In this document: positions 45,907 to 57,897 of the stretch, piece after piece
Numbering within the stretch: position 1 is the stretch's first letter
Layout of the letters: each line of letters starts with the position of its first letter
From: Oscheius sp. JU75
Lineage: Eukaryota > Nematoda > Chromadorea > Rhabditida > Rhabditidae
Length of the DNA stretch: 64,000 bases
Direction of reading: 5' to 3'
NCBI GenBank assembly: GCA_037178855.1
Contig: JASJZC010000005.1
Location: forward strand, 3,968,001 to 4,032,000
Translations under genes and position numbers: made by a program
The notes under the pieces: model-generated
Databases searched by the model: none
Seen by the model: only the letters and a program-made list of their open reading frames with translations
Told to the model about the DNA's origin: nothing

Positions 45907-47195
45907 ATGACCAAATTGTTGGATCCTGCTCGAGAGTTGGTTCTTCGCCATTTCCAGTTTGGTATTCATCGAACCTACCTCACGGTCCATTGTGTTTCTC
46001 TCTTCCTTTTCTCTCTTGGACTCATCTCTGCCACTCAGCCACTTGTGTCTAGCAGATTCAGTTTCCCCAATGCAAGTAATCCGAACTTCACCGAACTTCG
46101 AGCAGCAAAGTATTTTACCTTATATATATATATATATCATACCTTCAATTTTAGCGGATACTTCGGGAAAATATCTTTCGAAGAGATTTTGGATGCCAAG
46201 AATGAATCTCATGGATTACACAAGCAGTTGGAAAGGCCGGATGGTTGGGAGAAGTCGTGGATCAGCTACAACTTTGGAACGTGGGCTCATTCGTACTGCT
46301 GGGTGAGTTCATAAACACAGACAGAACAAGGTGATTCAGGTGAAACACAACAGATTGAAAGTACCCGCACTGCCTTCCCTTCTGCGAATCTTTGATTTCA
46401 ACTGGAAAACTCAGGTGCTGGTCCGAGTCGCGATTCTGATTGGAATTGGCATGAGAGTAGGTTTTATTTGGGACCCGCGAAGACAACATTTAGTTCTTCT
46501 TTTCCACAGTCAGTGGTCACTTTTTCTGCCAGCGACTGTCTAAAGACAAAGGAACGAGAGTAGTTGCCCTTCTCTTGTCTTTCACCGACCTCGTCTGGTT
46601 GACATTTGCGGCTTTAATGCTCTGTATCCAGCAGGAAGCAGATAAGTCCAGTGAGTGCTTTTAATTCGCCAATACTGTCGTTCAGTCAAATGGATGATGC
46701 ACATGAATCTGCCTCTTTTCGGAGTATTCTTCCTTCTACACGCTGTCATCTACCTTTCTCTACGCGCAACCGCGATTAAGGTTTGTCTTATTTGAGATCC
46801 AATAAAATGTTCCACGTAGAGAACAGTCCTTCACTGCATCCAATACATCTGTGTTTTGGCCTTCGCCACCTGCTTTCTCCCCGTGTATCAAGGATACACT
46901 CCGTTTCTGCAACACACCGGAAAGCCGTGCTATGTTGATGGTTTTAAATTTCCTGACAACTGACAAGAACATCTTTTCAGTGTCCCGTAACCTTGCTCTT
47001 CTGGAATACATCTCAATAACTTCGGTGATAGTCTTTCTCACCACGCAATATGCCGAAATGGGTAACCTTGCCGGTGCTGTGTCTGTCACAGCTACCGAAT
47101 ATGAGAGTTATTTCGTGACAGATGGGACCTATTCACCTTGGTTTGCCTCTCAAATAGTTCCAGTTAGATGTAAGACCATACCGCAGAACTGTTGA
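45907..47195 (+). CDS. FRAG1/DRAM/Sfk1 family membrane protein, PGAP2-like
   Basis: Exons join into a six-helix protein. TTTTAG stands one base before the ATG. Features in order: VHCVSLFLFSLGLISAT (TM1), a lumenal loop with NASNPN and NESH, the family segment WISYNFGTWAHSYCW, NWKTQVLVRVAILIGIGMR, GTRVVALLLSFTDLVWLTF, LPLFGVFFLLHAVIYLSL and IQYICVLAFATCFLPVYQ. The last pair is SRNLALLEYISITSVIVFLT with TTQYAEMGNLAGAVSV, which matches the ..AILEYTVV.. region of PGAP2. PGAP2 acts in the Golgi on GPI-anchor lipid remodelling; other members are DRAM and TMEM150 proteins, so the exact role is open. A TA-repeat intron (donor GTATTT) is set by frame at 46110-46154. Confidence 0.78.
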
Positions 47196-47482
47196 ATTAA
47201 TTTAATTTTGTTTCTCATTGTTATTAAACGCGTCCAATAAATATCTCTTATTAATTGTTTTATTTCAATACTTTGGATCTGGTAATGATCCGAATGAGAC
47301 ACAGGGTGACCCACCATTCGAGCAAAAGATATCCTGGACCAGACACAGCCGATTCGTGCTGGTCGATAGAACGATTAACACTGCCCACATCACGTGTTTG
47401 AAAATTTGAAACCGTTTTTCCGCCTCGAAACGGTGAGTGTAACATTGTTTGAAAGCCAACTCTGAGGAAGTGTTCGAGCAAG

Positions 47483-48336
47483 ATGCTCCGGCATGTTTTT
47501 CTCTTTTCCTCTTTTATCGTATGCTCCATCTCGTTTTCGGTATGTAGTGTTTTGTATATAACAAAATGGTGATTGAAGGTAGCCAGACAGGGTGGAATGG
47601 TTGATCTGCAGCCAGCGACTACAGCTAAGCCTGGAGAGATAATCGAAGGTGTGTCATCTTTGAACCATATTCATCACATTTCAGTACTCCCAGCGCTAGA
47701 AACTGTCACCGATCCATGTAACAGAACTTGTGTGGAAAGTGACGGAAGTGTGTGGCTGTGTTGTGGATCAGAGAATGTCGAGTATCCAGCTGCGAAAGGC
47801 AGTGTTGCCGAGAAGGCACAAGACCCAAACTATGAAGCAGCTTTGAATAGATACAGAACCACCAAAGGATTGCAAAGATTGATTCTCACGATACTCCACC
47901 TTTTCACCTAGTAAATGTTTCTAAAGGGTCATTGAGGACAGTATCTGGGGGAAATCAAAAGACCGTTCGGGGAGGTGCTTCAGTCCAATATCGGCCACCA
48001 AAGGGAGGATGTCTACTGAGCAGCTTCTCGACCGTCTTCGCAAGGAATGTCTCGACAAGAAGGAAGAGAACATGTGAGTTGCTCGTTACCATCTAAACTC
48101 CTTGCAGAATTCGAGAGATTGTGTCTCAAAGGCTGTCAGAGATGAGTGGGGAACCCATACAAGCCATTCCGTAAGTCGAGTTCGTTTTTTTTTTCAACAC
48201 ATGTCTGTTCAGAGTCTCAGCGAATAGTTTAATGAACAATCTCTTGATCAGTCGAATGGAACATCTTATGAACGTAACCAGTCCATCACCAGGGAACGAT
48301 CTAGCATCTTGCCTTTTGAAAAACCACAAGTTTTGA
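47483..48336 (+). CDS. secreted or membrane-associated orphan protein
   Basis: The start MLRHVFLFSSFIVCSISFS is a good signal peptide. The second exon contains DPCNRTCVESDGSVWLCCGS, a Cys cluster, then DPNYEAALNRYRTTKGL. Three further exons read in frame: VIEDSIWGKSKDRSGRCF with MSTEQLLDRLRKECLDKKEE, then REIVSQRLSEMSGEPIQAIP, then VSANSLMNNLLISRMEHLMN with a stop after KNHKF. The join after TTKGL works in frame only with a GC donor (GCAAAG) or an unseen alternative, so the gene model is provisional there. No family recognised. Confidence 0.55.
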
Positions 48337-48901
48337 GAAGAATAAATCTGAACAAAATTGGAATTTGCTAACTTTATTGGTTCTGCGTAATTAGGGCAAA
48401 CAAAAGAACTTCTGCAAAGGCTCACTCAGACCGTTCTGCTACAAAGTTCGAGAGATCCTCGTAATTGTCCGTTTCGTACCGTACCTCTTGAAAGTGATGA
48501 CGTAGTTCTCCTAATCAGTCTATTCTTTGCCCGTCCACTCATCTCTCGGACACTTTTGTAAGTCAAAAGAGACGCTGCAAAAATCCCGTTTCAATGTTCG
48601 CGTAGTGACCTAAAAGACTGTGTGACGTAAAAGGTCGACTTATGATCTGGTCGCTAGACAATTGTTCGAACATCTGACCGGGGCTTTCCATGTTCATACT
48701 CTTTTTACAGAAGGGGAGTTTCTATTCGAAACGTAATCTAAAAAGGGACCTAGGACTTCGGAACTTGACAAGTATTAAACGAATTTGTATCAAATAAATA
48801 GCAGACGTGTCCCCCGATTCAGAAGAAGATAAAAAGCAAAGAGGGACAGCTGTCACAAGGTGGTCCCCACGGGTCACCCCTTCGGGCCACAACAAAGCCG
48901 A
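48337..48901. other. intergenic, no gene seen
   Basis: 565 nt with AATAAA near the left side (3' flank of the preceding gene) and the upstream region of the next one. Nothing else recognised. Confidence 0.5.
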
Positions 48902-49608
48902 ATGGGCTCATTGCGTTTATTCGAAATACTAACTATTCGTCTACTGTTTGTCGACTTCTTTTTGGTTTGTTCATTTAGTTCAGTAAAAAAGTGTTCTAGA
49001 TCGGCTATATGTGGACATACGGATATTTTCTGGGACAGCTCGACTCCTACGACATCGAAATTCCAATCTGGTTCATCATTTTCATGCTCTACAATCTTAT
49101 TATAGCCACAATTTCGAGGGTTACGAAGAGATTTGACTCATTATGCCATTCTTTTAGGCAACACCAGGTAGAAAGAGGAAAGAATTTCCATTCCAGATGC
49201 TTGAAGTCATTCATTACTTTCTTCTATTTCTGGTGAGCAAAATGTTATCTAATTGAATATATTTTTTCCAGAGAATCTGTGCTGTTCCTGCCTTCTACGA
49301 AGATTACTTCGAAATATTTCTCAGTAGTCACCTTCTTTGTCGTTCTAACGAGATTTCAGTTTCTACCACCTCACTCGTAGCGCAATGTATGGTCGCCTTA
49401 TACACTGCCAACGACTTCATTCAAGATCCTCCTACTCGATCCAACTCTTCTCTCCACCTGTACGTATAAACTTATCACAAGAAGAGATATTTCCAGAAAC
49501 CTGGACAACTCTCTATGGGAAGTCTCAAAGGGAGAGGAAGAAGAAATAAAACGTCGAGACGAGAGTGTACAATCTATAGCAACAGTGCCAGTATGTACTC
49601 CGGTATGA
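48902..49608 (+). CDS. four-helix membrane protein, unrecognised
   Basis: Exons join in frame. MGSLRLFEILTIRLLFVDFF ends at donor GTTTGT and is followed by IGYMWTYGYFLGQLDSYDIE, PIWFIIFMLYNLIIATIS, MLEVIHYFLLFL and RICAVPAFYEDYFEIFL. Next comes STTSLVAQCMVALYTANDFI with a Ser/Asn-rich loop. The tail is charged (SKGEEEEIKRRDES) and ends TVPVCTPV. Four hydrophobic segments in about 165 residues give a tetraspan layout without the tetraspanin Cys motif. An in-frame Met 14 codons upstream could serve as an alternative start. The function is unknown; it could be a lysosomal or small vesicle protein. Confidence 0.6.
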
Positions 49609-49701
49609 ATAAAATAACACTCAATACGGGAAACAGGACTTTATAATCTAAAAACTCATGAAAAGGTTAACTAACGTAGATACGGTAATGTGTCTGTTTT
49701 G

Positions 49702-50232
49702 TTAGTTGTGGTCTCCATGCCCGCCGAAATGTTGCCAATCGGGACGCGTGTATGTCTTCGAATTGTAGTTGTTTCGGGCCTGAATCGAAATACTGAGGGC
49801 TGGAAGAAAACTGACAGTATTTATGGGACTATGTTGATTGTATTTCAAGTCCGGACGAGTCTCCTGTAGATGAGAATTTCCATTTGGATTGTAAGGCACT
49901 AATTTCACTGGCTAAACTTGAAATAATTAACAAGCAAAGTGAACATACCTTTGGTTGCGTCTTTCCTCTGTCCGAGTTGAGAGTAGCATTATAACCATTT
50001 TTCAGGAAGAAGAAACGATCATTTAGGGTCAGCTGGAATCAGACTGTGTGAATGCATATTTCATCGTAGAAATACAAAAAAAACGTACTTTGAATCCAGG
50101 ATTGTTGTTATTTGCAGCTTTTTTGAGAACAAAAATCTTGTCATCGATAGTTTTCTGCCATTTGTCGTTTTCGACCATGTTTGCATCCGAATCTCTAAAT
50201 CGGACGACATCGAGGGGAGAATGAGCGGCCAT
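49702..50232 (-). CDS. small soluble orphan protein
   Basis: Three minus-strand exons give about 144 residues: MAAHSPLDVVRFRDSDANMV, KTIDDKIFVLKKAANNNNPG, then LTLNDRFFFLKNGYNATLNS with DRGKTQPK, and PVKLVPYNPNGNSHLQETRP with a His-rich end (HFGGHGDHN). There is no signal peptide or membrane segment. The composition, with many Asn and a few aromatic residues, suggests a small cytosolic or filament-associated protein. Donors GTACGT and GTATGT and acceptors TTCCAG and TTTAG are clean and keep frame. No family recognised. Confidence 0.6.
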
Positions 50233-53200
50233 CTGAAATAAATTACATGAAGAGAAACGAAAAAAATAAAGAATAAAAGGGATTTGGAGCTCGAAAAAGA
50301 GATGAACATATTTTGAACAGATTCTGGCGATACCCAAATTTGAATCAAGCATTGCATTTTTGGCGGGAAGTTGAAGAATTAGCATTTCCTAGACATCTGC
50401 TCCTAACCGTCTCCACCTGTTTTCCTATCCCCATCTCGCCTCGGTTTGAGCCATCACGGGTCAGAACAGCTCTCCACATATCCGCTGAAAGGGTGCAATT
50501 GTTTAGATTGTTGTTCTATTGGTTGGAAATTGATCCGTCGGTCGTGGTTTACAGCGCGTGAACACCCAGTGATCCTCTCACGTAATGAGCCGCCACCTAC
50601 ACCTCGTCTTTCCTGTTTACTACCACCTCTTTCCGTCCGGTAGGATCCATCGGATTGACCCGGCGGATGTTTGATTTGCAACACAGCAAACATATTGCGT
50701 CTTACCCATCCCTCTCTATTCGATATCTAAGCTTTTTCTGGATAAGTGATCGTTTCGGCTCTTCGCTTCCATTTCCGACGCCAGCTGGACCTCGGGGACA
50801 GTACGATTATCCCGGCCAGGAAACGGAAAATGCCTCTGACCCCTAAATTAGCTGAAATAGGGAATTTCGGGAGACACCTGCTCCACGCCAAGTCTCGTAT
50901 CTGCCGAAGCCATCTGCCAATTAAGGGTGACAGGTCGTTTTCATGTGTCAAAAAGGCCTTTCCAAGAGGCGGCCTTCTTTTGGTCACTTTGACACGCTTA
51001 ATTACCCATCTGCTCTTACAGTAGTCACTTTCAGTCGCACTTTCTAAAGAATCCAGTTCACTCGTTTCCACGACTATCAATCTTCCTTTTAGGGTCATAA
51101 AAAGATGATCCCCGGTTGACCCAGGGCTGTTTACTCATGTCTGCCACCTGCATTCCCAGTGTCTAATCTGTCTAATTGTGTGCCCCATCATCCTTGCTTG
51201 GTATTGTAAATCATCCCACTATCTCTCCCAATTTGTGGCTCCAATGTGTGAACGCTTATTGCTTTACGTCGGCTGCATATGAGCCCTCTCTTTCGGGTTC
51301 TCCGTAATTCTGTTCAGCCAATTGCCTCGAGTCGCAAGAGCGTTCTCCTCTTTTGTTCTGACTCTCTTACGAAATCAAAATATTTCCTGCCGATATTTGC
51401 ATCTCAAAGAAACCGTTATTCATTCGAGTCTCTTTCAAACTATACAATCTCTGTAAACAAAAGATCTATTCAGTCGTTTCTCTTTGATTCTCCGCGGTTA
51501 ATTCGAACCGTCTCTCAATTTCTCCGTTTTCCCATCTCTCAATCATCTTCACCAAACGACCTTTCCCAGAAATAACCCCATCCATCGACCATATCTCTTC
51601 GTTTTTGACTCATTTCTTCCGACCATTCTCGATGAATAGTTAACCAAAACCATCACTATTCATGAGCCTCCTGTTACTGTTCTTATTGGAAATCATGGAC
51701 TGATGACCCGTACCTATCGGCGGCGGATTGCGCAAGCATGCCAAGGGGCCGTGTTTGGTCTCTTTTTGCCGTCAACAGATGGCTTCCCGCCCCATCCTCA
51801 ATTAACCACTTAAGACTCTTTCATGCACCCTCGTATTCCCACAAATACAAATGTTCTCTCCAGTTCAAAGGACTGTACAGACAGGCTTCGTCCAGCCAAA
51901 AATGCCTCTTGCTGGTGTCTCTTCGGTCGGCGCGCTCTCTCCCGTCTTGACTCACAAAGCCTTATCACAGTCTGTTTGCACGAATACAAGCCTGACGCTT
52001 GTCCTTTCTTCGAATTCCGATGGCTCATCTCTCTCCACACTCATCTTCCTCCTGTTAACATCCAATTCAAGACTATTATTTTTAGCAAAAACTGTTAATG
52101 ATTCATCTCTTTTGGACAGTCTAGACTTTTTTCTCCTCCGTAATCTATAAAAGACGTGTCATAAGTCATCCGAAATGACAGGTAGAGGTGTTTCTTACCC
52201 TTTTCGCTGGTGGAAACGATTAAAAACATGATAAGACTCCCTTGGGGGCGTTCAAAGCGCCATTAGTCACAACCTTGTATTGTTTACCACACGGCTTCTG
52301 ATTCAGCCGACCTCTTCCACTTCTGGCCGCTCCTTTCTCTACTAACAGAGAATTTTCTCTCTTTGTTTACCGTCGAGATGTCCGTTCACACCCTCTGTCA
52401 CATCCAATCTGCCTCCGGGCACATCCCGAGAGAGCGAAACAGTCCACACGTGCCGCCGTTGTCGATAGCCATCGGCCCTAATTACCATATTTTACTGTGC
52501 TAATCTGGGACCGATGAGACGCAATTACTGTTTGCACTGCATTGATTAGACGCTCTCTTCTGTTTTTCCCCCGAGGTCACTGCGTTTAATTGATATTCTC
52601 TTAGAGTAGGCGCCGTATCAAAGGCTTGATATCCCTCCGGGAACCTCGAGGACAGATGGCGTTCGATTGGTCAAGAGCCATCTTGACAACTGAAGATAAA
52701 CAGCTTCCTGCTGTCGACAGGAACAGTCACAAACTATTTTGGGTCGTGTCCAGTTTGGTCCATTACTACCCTTCGGCCAAATAGAGGGTCATCAAAGGGG
52801 TCCGGGTAATGGAGTAGAAGCCAGCCGACTGGGAACAGGCACTGTAATTAGGAATGACCAGCCGACCGGCCTCGCTTTTTGGCACTTTTTCCGGTCTAGC
52901 GCCCTCCTCTTCCTCCTCACTGATCAGCTACCAGTTCATACAGTTTCAAACGCGACATAACCGGTCAAGCCCGCAAAAAGAGCATTACAACTGTGATCCG
53001 ATTGGGAACACCGTGGTGGACAGAACTCCAGGAAAGGAGGAGCTAGGGTCGAGGACAACCTTTACGATCATCCGACCCTCAATCGTTCTCATAAATTGTG
53101 TTCCATAAAACGGCTGTCATCTAGACCCATACGCCTACTCTTTTCATATTTACAACAGTCATTTTCTCTTTTTTTAAACAGCTAAAATCGTATGGGACCA

Positions 53201-53356
53201 TAGCAGGGAAGAAGCGTGAGGCCACGCCCTCTCTCTCGCTCCATACGGACCGAGGTCTAGCCTCTTTTGTGCCACAATCTGTCCGCTCTCTCGCCTCTCA
53301 GCCGCTAATTACCAGTCTTAGCACTTGTAACTGTCTTTATCGCCTCATTCTTTCAG
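50233..53356. other. 3.1-kb gene-free region upstream of dystroglycan
   Basis: The longest stretch without a gene in the window. It is pyrimidine-rich, with CACCTG-type boxes and many TCTC runs. Frames on both strands are short and lack splice support. It lies between a minus-strand orphan gene and the dystroglycan start, so it should hold the promoter and distal control elements of dystroglycan and possibly an untranslated first exon. Confidence 0.5.
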
Positions 53357-56087
53357 ATGTGGTGGCTTCTACTGCTGCCTATCTCTCTTGCTGGCCCAAT
53401 AGAACAGAATCTCTCTGTCGGACAAATACTGAATGTAACTCTCACTCCTCGCACAACCGTCGAAAATCCTATGGAAAATGGCCTGCCCGAGTGGATGTAC
53501 GTCTCAAATGGTCGGCTCGTTGGGATTCCCACTGCAAAAGATATCGGCCCGCTGACTCTCAAGGTGTTATTTTTACTACATCGCCAATTAACCATATTTT
53601 TAGATGAAAAGTCCATCAAACGCGGAACGACTTTTAAAAATCCGAGTGACCGAGGATGAGTCGAATCCCTGTGGAACACACGATACGACCTGGGTTGAAG
53701 TCGTCTACAACATGCCGAATGGCAAAATTCAAGATCGGGTGCAAGCTGCTCTGAAGATGGCCGAGACACTTAAAGTTGGAATCGATACCGTCAGGGTAAG
53801 TTTTGTTACTATGCTAACACGATTAGTTCTTACCATATCAACCACTCCCTTTACAGGTCCTGGACTTTGACTACTCTCGCACCTACCGCGCTGTAGAAAA
53901 CATCGCTCCCGTTCATGATGGTTCCTTCGCCGTCATCAAGGTTCGTTCTCAAAATAGCCGACGGTGTCATGTCCTCTGGTACCGACAGTAGACATGTGTC
54001 ACTCATGTTATCACCAGAATCATAATAAACAAAGCCTTTTCAGCCACACTGTGATGATGAATCAGAAGCTATTGATTTGGCAACGGATGATATGGACAAA
54101 TTGCTCGATGAGGAGGAGGAGGGAGACAATCTGGTCGAAGTCACGGTAAGACTTAATCGTTTGTTTTTGAAAGTTAGCACTCAGGTCACGCAGGGAAGGG
54201 TACTGACTAGGAAGCAGCGTGGACAGGATGAAGACGTTCTCCCTGGCATAGACTTCCAGACGAATGAGCCGGAGCCAATCACGAAGCCCCCAGTCAAGAC
54301 GACGACCCAGAGAACGACTCGTCAAAGTCCTGATAATCCGCCCGTTCGTCTCAACTCACTGTCAGGATTCAGCTGTGTCGCGTAAGTTATGCCCTTCAAT
54401 TGAACCGGTTGGGGATTCCTTTCTCAAAGGGAAATAACCTTGGATCAATGCATACGTTACGACTAGTCACTGGGCTCGATTACCACCTGTTGGCGCATTG
54501 TGGCTGCTCTGTGAGTCGTAAACGTCAAGCAGTCTTTCTGGCTGTCTGACAGCCATCTGGAGAGCCAGTCCTTTTGGGTCGGCCGACTCCAGAGTATCTA
54601 CCGGCTGTTCCAATTTGCGATGCGCATTATACGGTCAGGCGTTCCGTAGCAGATTAGGACTGTATATTGAGGGAGGAGGGACGAGTCCGCATCTGCCACT
54701 CATCAATTAAAGAATATCGGATGAAATACGAGGATGGCAATCACGCAAGCGCCATGATATGTCCGATTGTTGCCAATTTGACCAGCTGGACAATATGGCT
54801 GAAAATAAGACAATTTCAGAGGTGTCCTCTGCGAGTCTCATGTACCCGAACAGACTTTCAAGGATGCCGAGGAAGGAGATACGTACAAGCTGCAGCTGTC
54901 TGTTACTCTCTTAGACGAGGGCGACAACTTCCTCTTCTACAAGGATCACAAGCTGCAGGGAGTCCCTTTGAAGGCTGGAGAGTACCAGTTCCGATTGGAT
55001 GCTCGAGATCAACGAGGACAGGTAGACAATGATCTCGACTGATCAATAACATTCAGTTTAGATGGCCAGTGCCCCCTTCTCCGTGTCAGTCAAGCCAGCC
55101 TCGGCCCACAACCATCTCATCACTTTCCACATGGATCTAGCCAAGAACTCTGACATTGAGGCTAACCCTGAAATGTTGACTGATTTTGTTCGCCAACTGA
55201 CTCAGATCACCAAGACCAAAGCAGACTCTGTCACGATTAGAGATATCACCAAGGAGGGAGACAAAACCATCGTCTCCTGGAGCAACAACAGTCTTCCCTA
55301 CAAGGTAATTCTGATAGAACCATCTGGCATACTGAAAATTGTAGACCTGTTCGGAGAAAGGAATCGAGACAATGATGGCACAGATGCTGACGAAGAAAAG
55401 GAACATGACGAATCGTCAGTTTGTAGTGGCAATGACATCTCGTTTCAATCTGAGAAAGGTCGAGTATACTCTCCTCGAAAATTGCATCAAGGAAGCTGTA
55501 AGTTAGACAGAAATTCTCAATGAACCGATTCTTTTAGGATCTCGGCACTACAATGCCCACAGTCGAGGCTGCCAGTGAGGGCTCCATCCCTTGGATTCCC
55601 ATCCTGGTCGCAGCTCTCGTGGTCGTCCTGTTGGTCATCTGCTGCTTGGTGATGTGCTCGAAGAAGAACACGAAGAAGGTGAGTGGGAAACACCTGCTCC
55701 GAGGATGCGATCGATCTTTGTAATCGGCACCTGGCCGAATCAGGAGAGGTCATTGCGCAAAAGATACAGCTGCCTTTACTTACGAACCATCTGCTTTCGT
55801 ATGTTACGAACGAGAGCATGTTCCAGGGAACCAAGCCGTCGGAATATGTCGGAAAGGGTCTGCCTGTAGTCTTCCCCGAAGAGGTTGCTGATGAAATGGA
55901 ACTGACCAATGCTGCCACTCCCATGCTTACAAAGGAAGAACGCCCTCCTCTCAAGGTCTCGAGTACTCACGAGAATCCTCTCTACAAGCCTCCTCCTCCT
56001 CTAGTTGCTTCTTCTCCTCGTGTCGGATCTGCCTCTGGTTCGCTCCCGCCTACTCAGAGGATGCCTCCTCCCTATGTTCCTCCTTAG
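53357..56087 (+). CDS. DAG1: dystroglycan (dystrophin-associated glycoprotein)
   Basis: A signal peptide (MWWLLLLPISLAGP) is followed by a cadherin-like domain (VGQILNVTLTPRT, GLPEWMYVSNGRLVGIPTAK) and alpha/beta folds. A Thr/Pro-rich acidic linker contains KPPVKTTTQRTTRQSPDNPP. A second cadherin-like/SEA-type module (KDAEEGDTYKLQLSV, TIVSWSNNSLPYKTCSEKGI) precedes the membrane segment (IPWIPILVAALVVVLLVICC). The cytosolic tail ends PPTQRMPPPYVPP. PPPYVPP is the dystrophin/utrophin WW-binding end of dystroglycan, which makes the call firm. Dystroglycan links extracellular laminin to the cytoskeleton. At the usual Gly-Ser cleavage point before IVxxW the residues here are DKT, so self-cleavage into alpha and beta chains is probably absent. 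CTTTCAG abuts the ATG. One intron of about 450 nt lies at 54382-54829. AATAAA is at about 56261. Confidence 0.94.
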
Positions 56088-56304
56088 CCTTTTCCATAAC
56101 CTTATGGGTTCTCCCTCTCAGGAACCATCTTTCCCGCAACTTCGGGTATTCTTGTCTCTGCTTTCCCCAAATCTCCCCCTTGATCTGTCCCATCCCGTGT
56201 CCCTCAACAGTCTTCTGTTGACTATTTATCACTTATGAAGCAGAGACTCTATTTGTTGTAAATAAACAAAGATTAACCAGCTCTAGCATACTGAAAAAGC
56301 GCGA

Positions 56305-56760
56305 AAGAGCACATCTATTCTAAGTTGTTCTCGCTTCACTGTCTGTCTGCGTGTGGGTGGGTGGGTGTGAAGTCAGTACTGCAACTAGTGCGCATTACTT
56401 TATACGCATACTAATTGTTTGCAAGACAAGTCAGTTTGGGGACAGCTTCATTGGGAGAACGTTGCTCCTGTCATGGTACCTCGACTAGAGGGATGCATGC
56501 GGACGGGTTGAAGGGAGAATGAAGGATCGGGGGCAGGGTGACAGAAGAGAATAAAAAGGAATGAATTTATAACTGTCATTTGAGCCTCCTAGGGGTGATA
56601 GCAATACTCGTATAGGAAGTTGGGTCGAGGGATGAGAAATGGGTTCACAGAGTGAAAGGAAAGTGGGTTCGAGGGATGGGAAGTGAGGTTAAAGAGTGGG
56701 AAGTAGGCTTAACTGCTTAGCAGTGGTCTTTAGCAAACTTACCCTGTTTCTACTCCCTTT
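56305..56760. repeat. dispersed hairpin repeat, copy E
   Basis: Full-length copy: TCTATTCTAAGTTGTTCTCG, CTGT and GGGT tracts, a 34-nt hairpin region at 56383-56416, AAGTCAGTTTGGGGACAGCT, GTTGCTCCTGTCATGGTACC, GAGCCTCCTAGGGG near 56582, GTGGGTTCGAGGGATGGGAA, and the end motif GCTTAGCAGTGGTCTTTAGC. It lies between dystroglycan and the decayed lectin gene. Confidence 0.82.
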
Positions 56761-56863
56761 TTCCACCTGTGGTGTCTTCCCTCTCACTTCAATTTGTTCG
56801 CTTGCCAGTCGAGCTACCCTGACATATCTTCTGTCCTACTACCGGCCATAATTGTGAGTTTAG

Positions 56864-57858
56864 ACCTATCCAGATGCGCATAGTTATCCCGAACCATACA
56901 GACGATGTACAGCTCATGGAGCCACTGTTGCTGAGTTTCCGAATGCATTTATTGGTTGATTTGATCTACACAACTTATTCGTATTCTGTCCTCGACATTT
57001 GTGAAGAATATGATATTGAGACTGAATTCCTTCTGGATTGGAGCAACCTGTACGGACGCGACTACCAAATCTTGTCAATATGATTCGGGAAAAGCTGTTT
57101 ATTACGAGGAGTTCAAAGAAGCAAAACCAGATGGAAAGAAGGGCGTGCCTTGTTTGATGACGCATCGAAACAGACAACTCCAAGTGAGTGAGCGATGTTA
57201 CCAAAAAGCAAAAAGCAAAAGCAGGTCTGTCAGTTCGACGGAATCTCCTCGGGTTAATATTTTTCCACAAAGACCTCATAAATGGCCATTAAACCTTCGT
57301 CGCCTTATCTTCTAATTTGCAGAAATCCAGTGTCCAACCGGATACAGTCTTCGCCAGTGGTTTTTGTTACAAGGCTTACGGAGAGCGTTATCAAGCCACC
57401 TGTTCTGTCGAGGGAGGCCACTTAACATCAATTCGCTCTATAGGAGTACTGTAAATAGCCGTAAAAATTTGGAAATATTCAGAATATTAAGCAAAGCACA
57501 TATGTGTCCGATCTTATGACCGTATCTCATCCAGCCGTGTTTAGCCGCTCTCAAAGGAACTGTTTTATCTTGTCAGTCACATCCAACAATAACAATGACT
57601 ACTACTCCTACACCGAAACCAACAACAACAAGCGCTACTCTCTCTACTACTACGACAAGTAAAACGAGGACAACAATTACCACGACTACTTCGACCACAA
57701 TAAAGCCCACAACAACGAAAGAAGGTATCTTTAGATATTGATTAAAACTATTTGAGCAGCCGAGGTGACATCAGGGTGTAATGAAGGTCTGCTAGTTGGA
57801 GAAGGCGAAATGTGGACACGATATTATCCGCTCGATTATAGAAACAACGAATATTGAC
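56864..57858 (+). pseudogene. C-type lectin / Thr-rich linker / CUB gene, apparently decayed
   Basis: Exon-like pieces in order: 56864-56954 (RRCTAHGATVAEFPNAFIG); 57007-57183 (SFWIGATCTDATTKSCQYDS then KGVPCL); 57323-57449 (FCYKAYGERYQATCSVEGGH, LTSIRS); a piece with STYVSDLMTVSHPAVFS; a Thr-rich linker (57590-57725); and a CUB beginning (SGCNEGLLVGEGEMW, YYPLDYRNNEY). This CTLD-linker-CUB plan is common in nematode lectins. The first two pieces cannot be joined in one frame by any GT-AG intron I can find, the second CTLD lacks its C-terminal half, and the CUB breaks off at a TGA where its Cys codon should be. No start with a signal peptide is seen. It could still be an active gene with unusual exons. 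Confidence 0.55.
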
Positions 57859-57897
57859 TTCCTTCCATGGTGGCTTCTTCTGAGGGAAAAAAGTACC

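Noticed and set aside
51279-51575. 98-codon plus-strand frame upstream of dystroglycan
   Set aside because: Ser/Phe-rich low-complexity translation of pyrimidine-rich DNA, no splice sites or homology seen.
56641-56700. GGGTTCGAGGGAT as a tRNA T-arm
   Set aside because: It belongs to the G-rich units of the dispersed repeat and recurs without any cloverleaf context.
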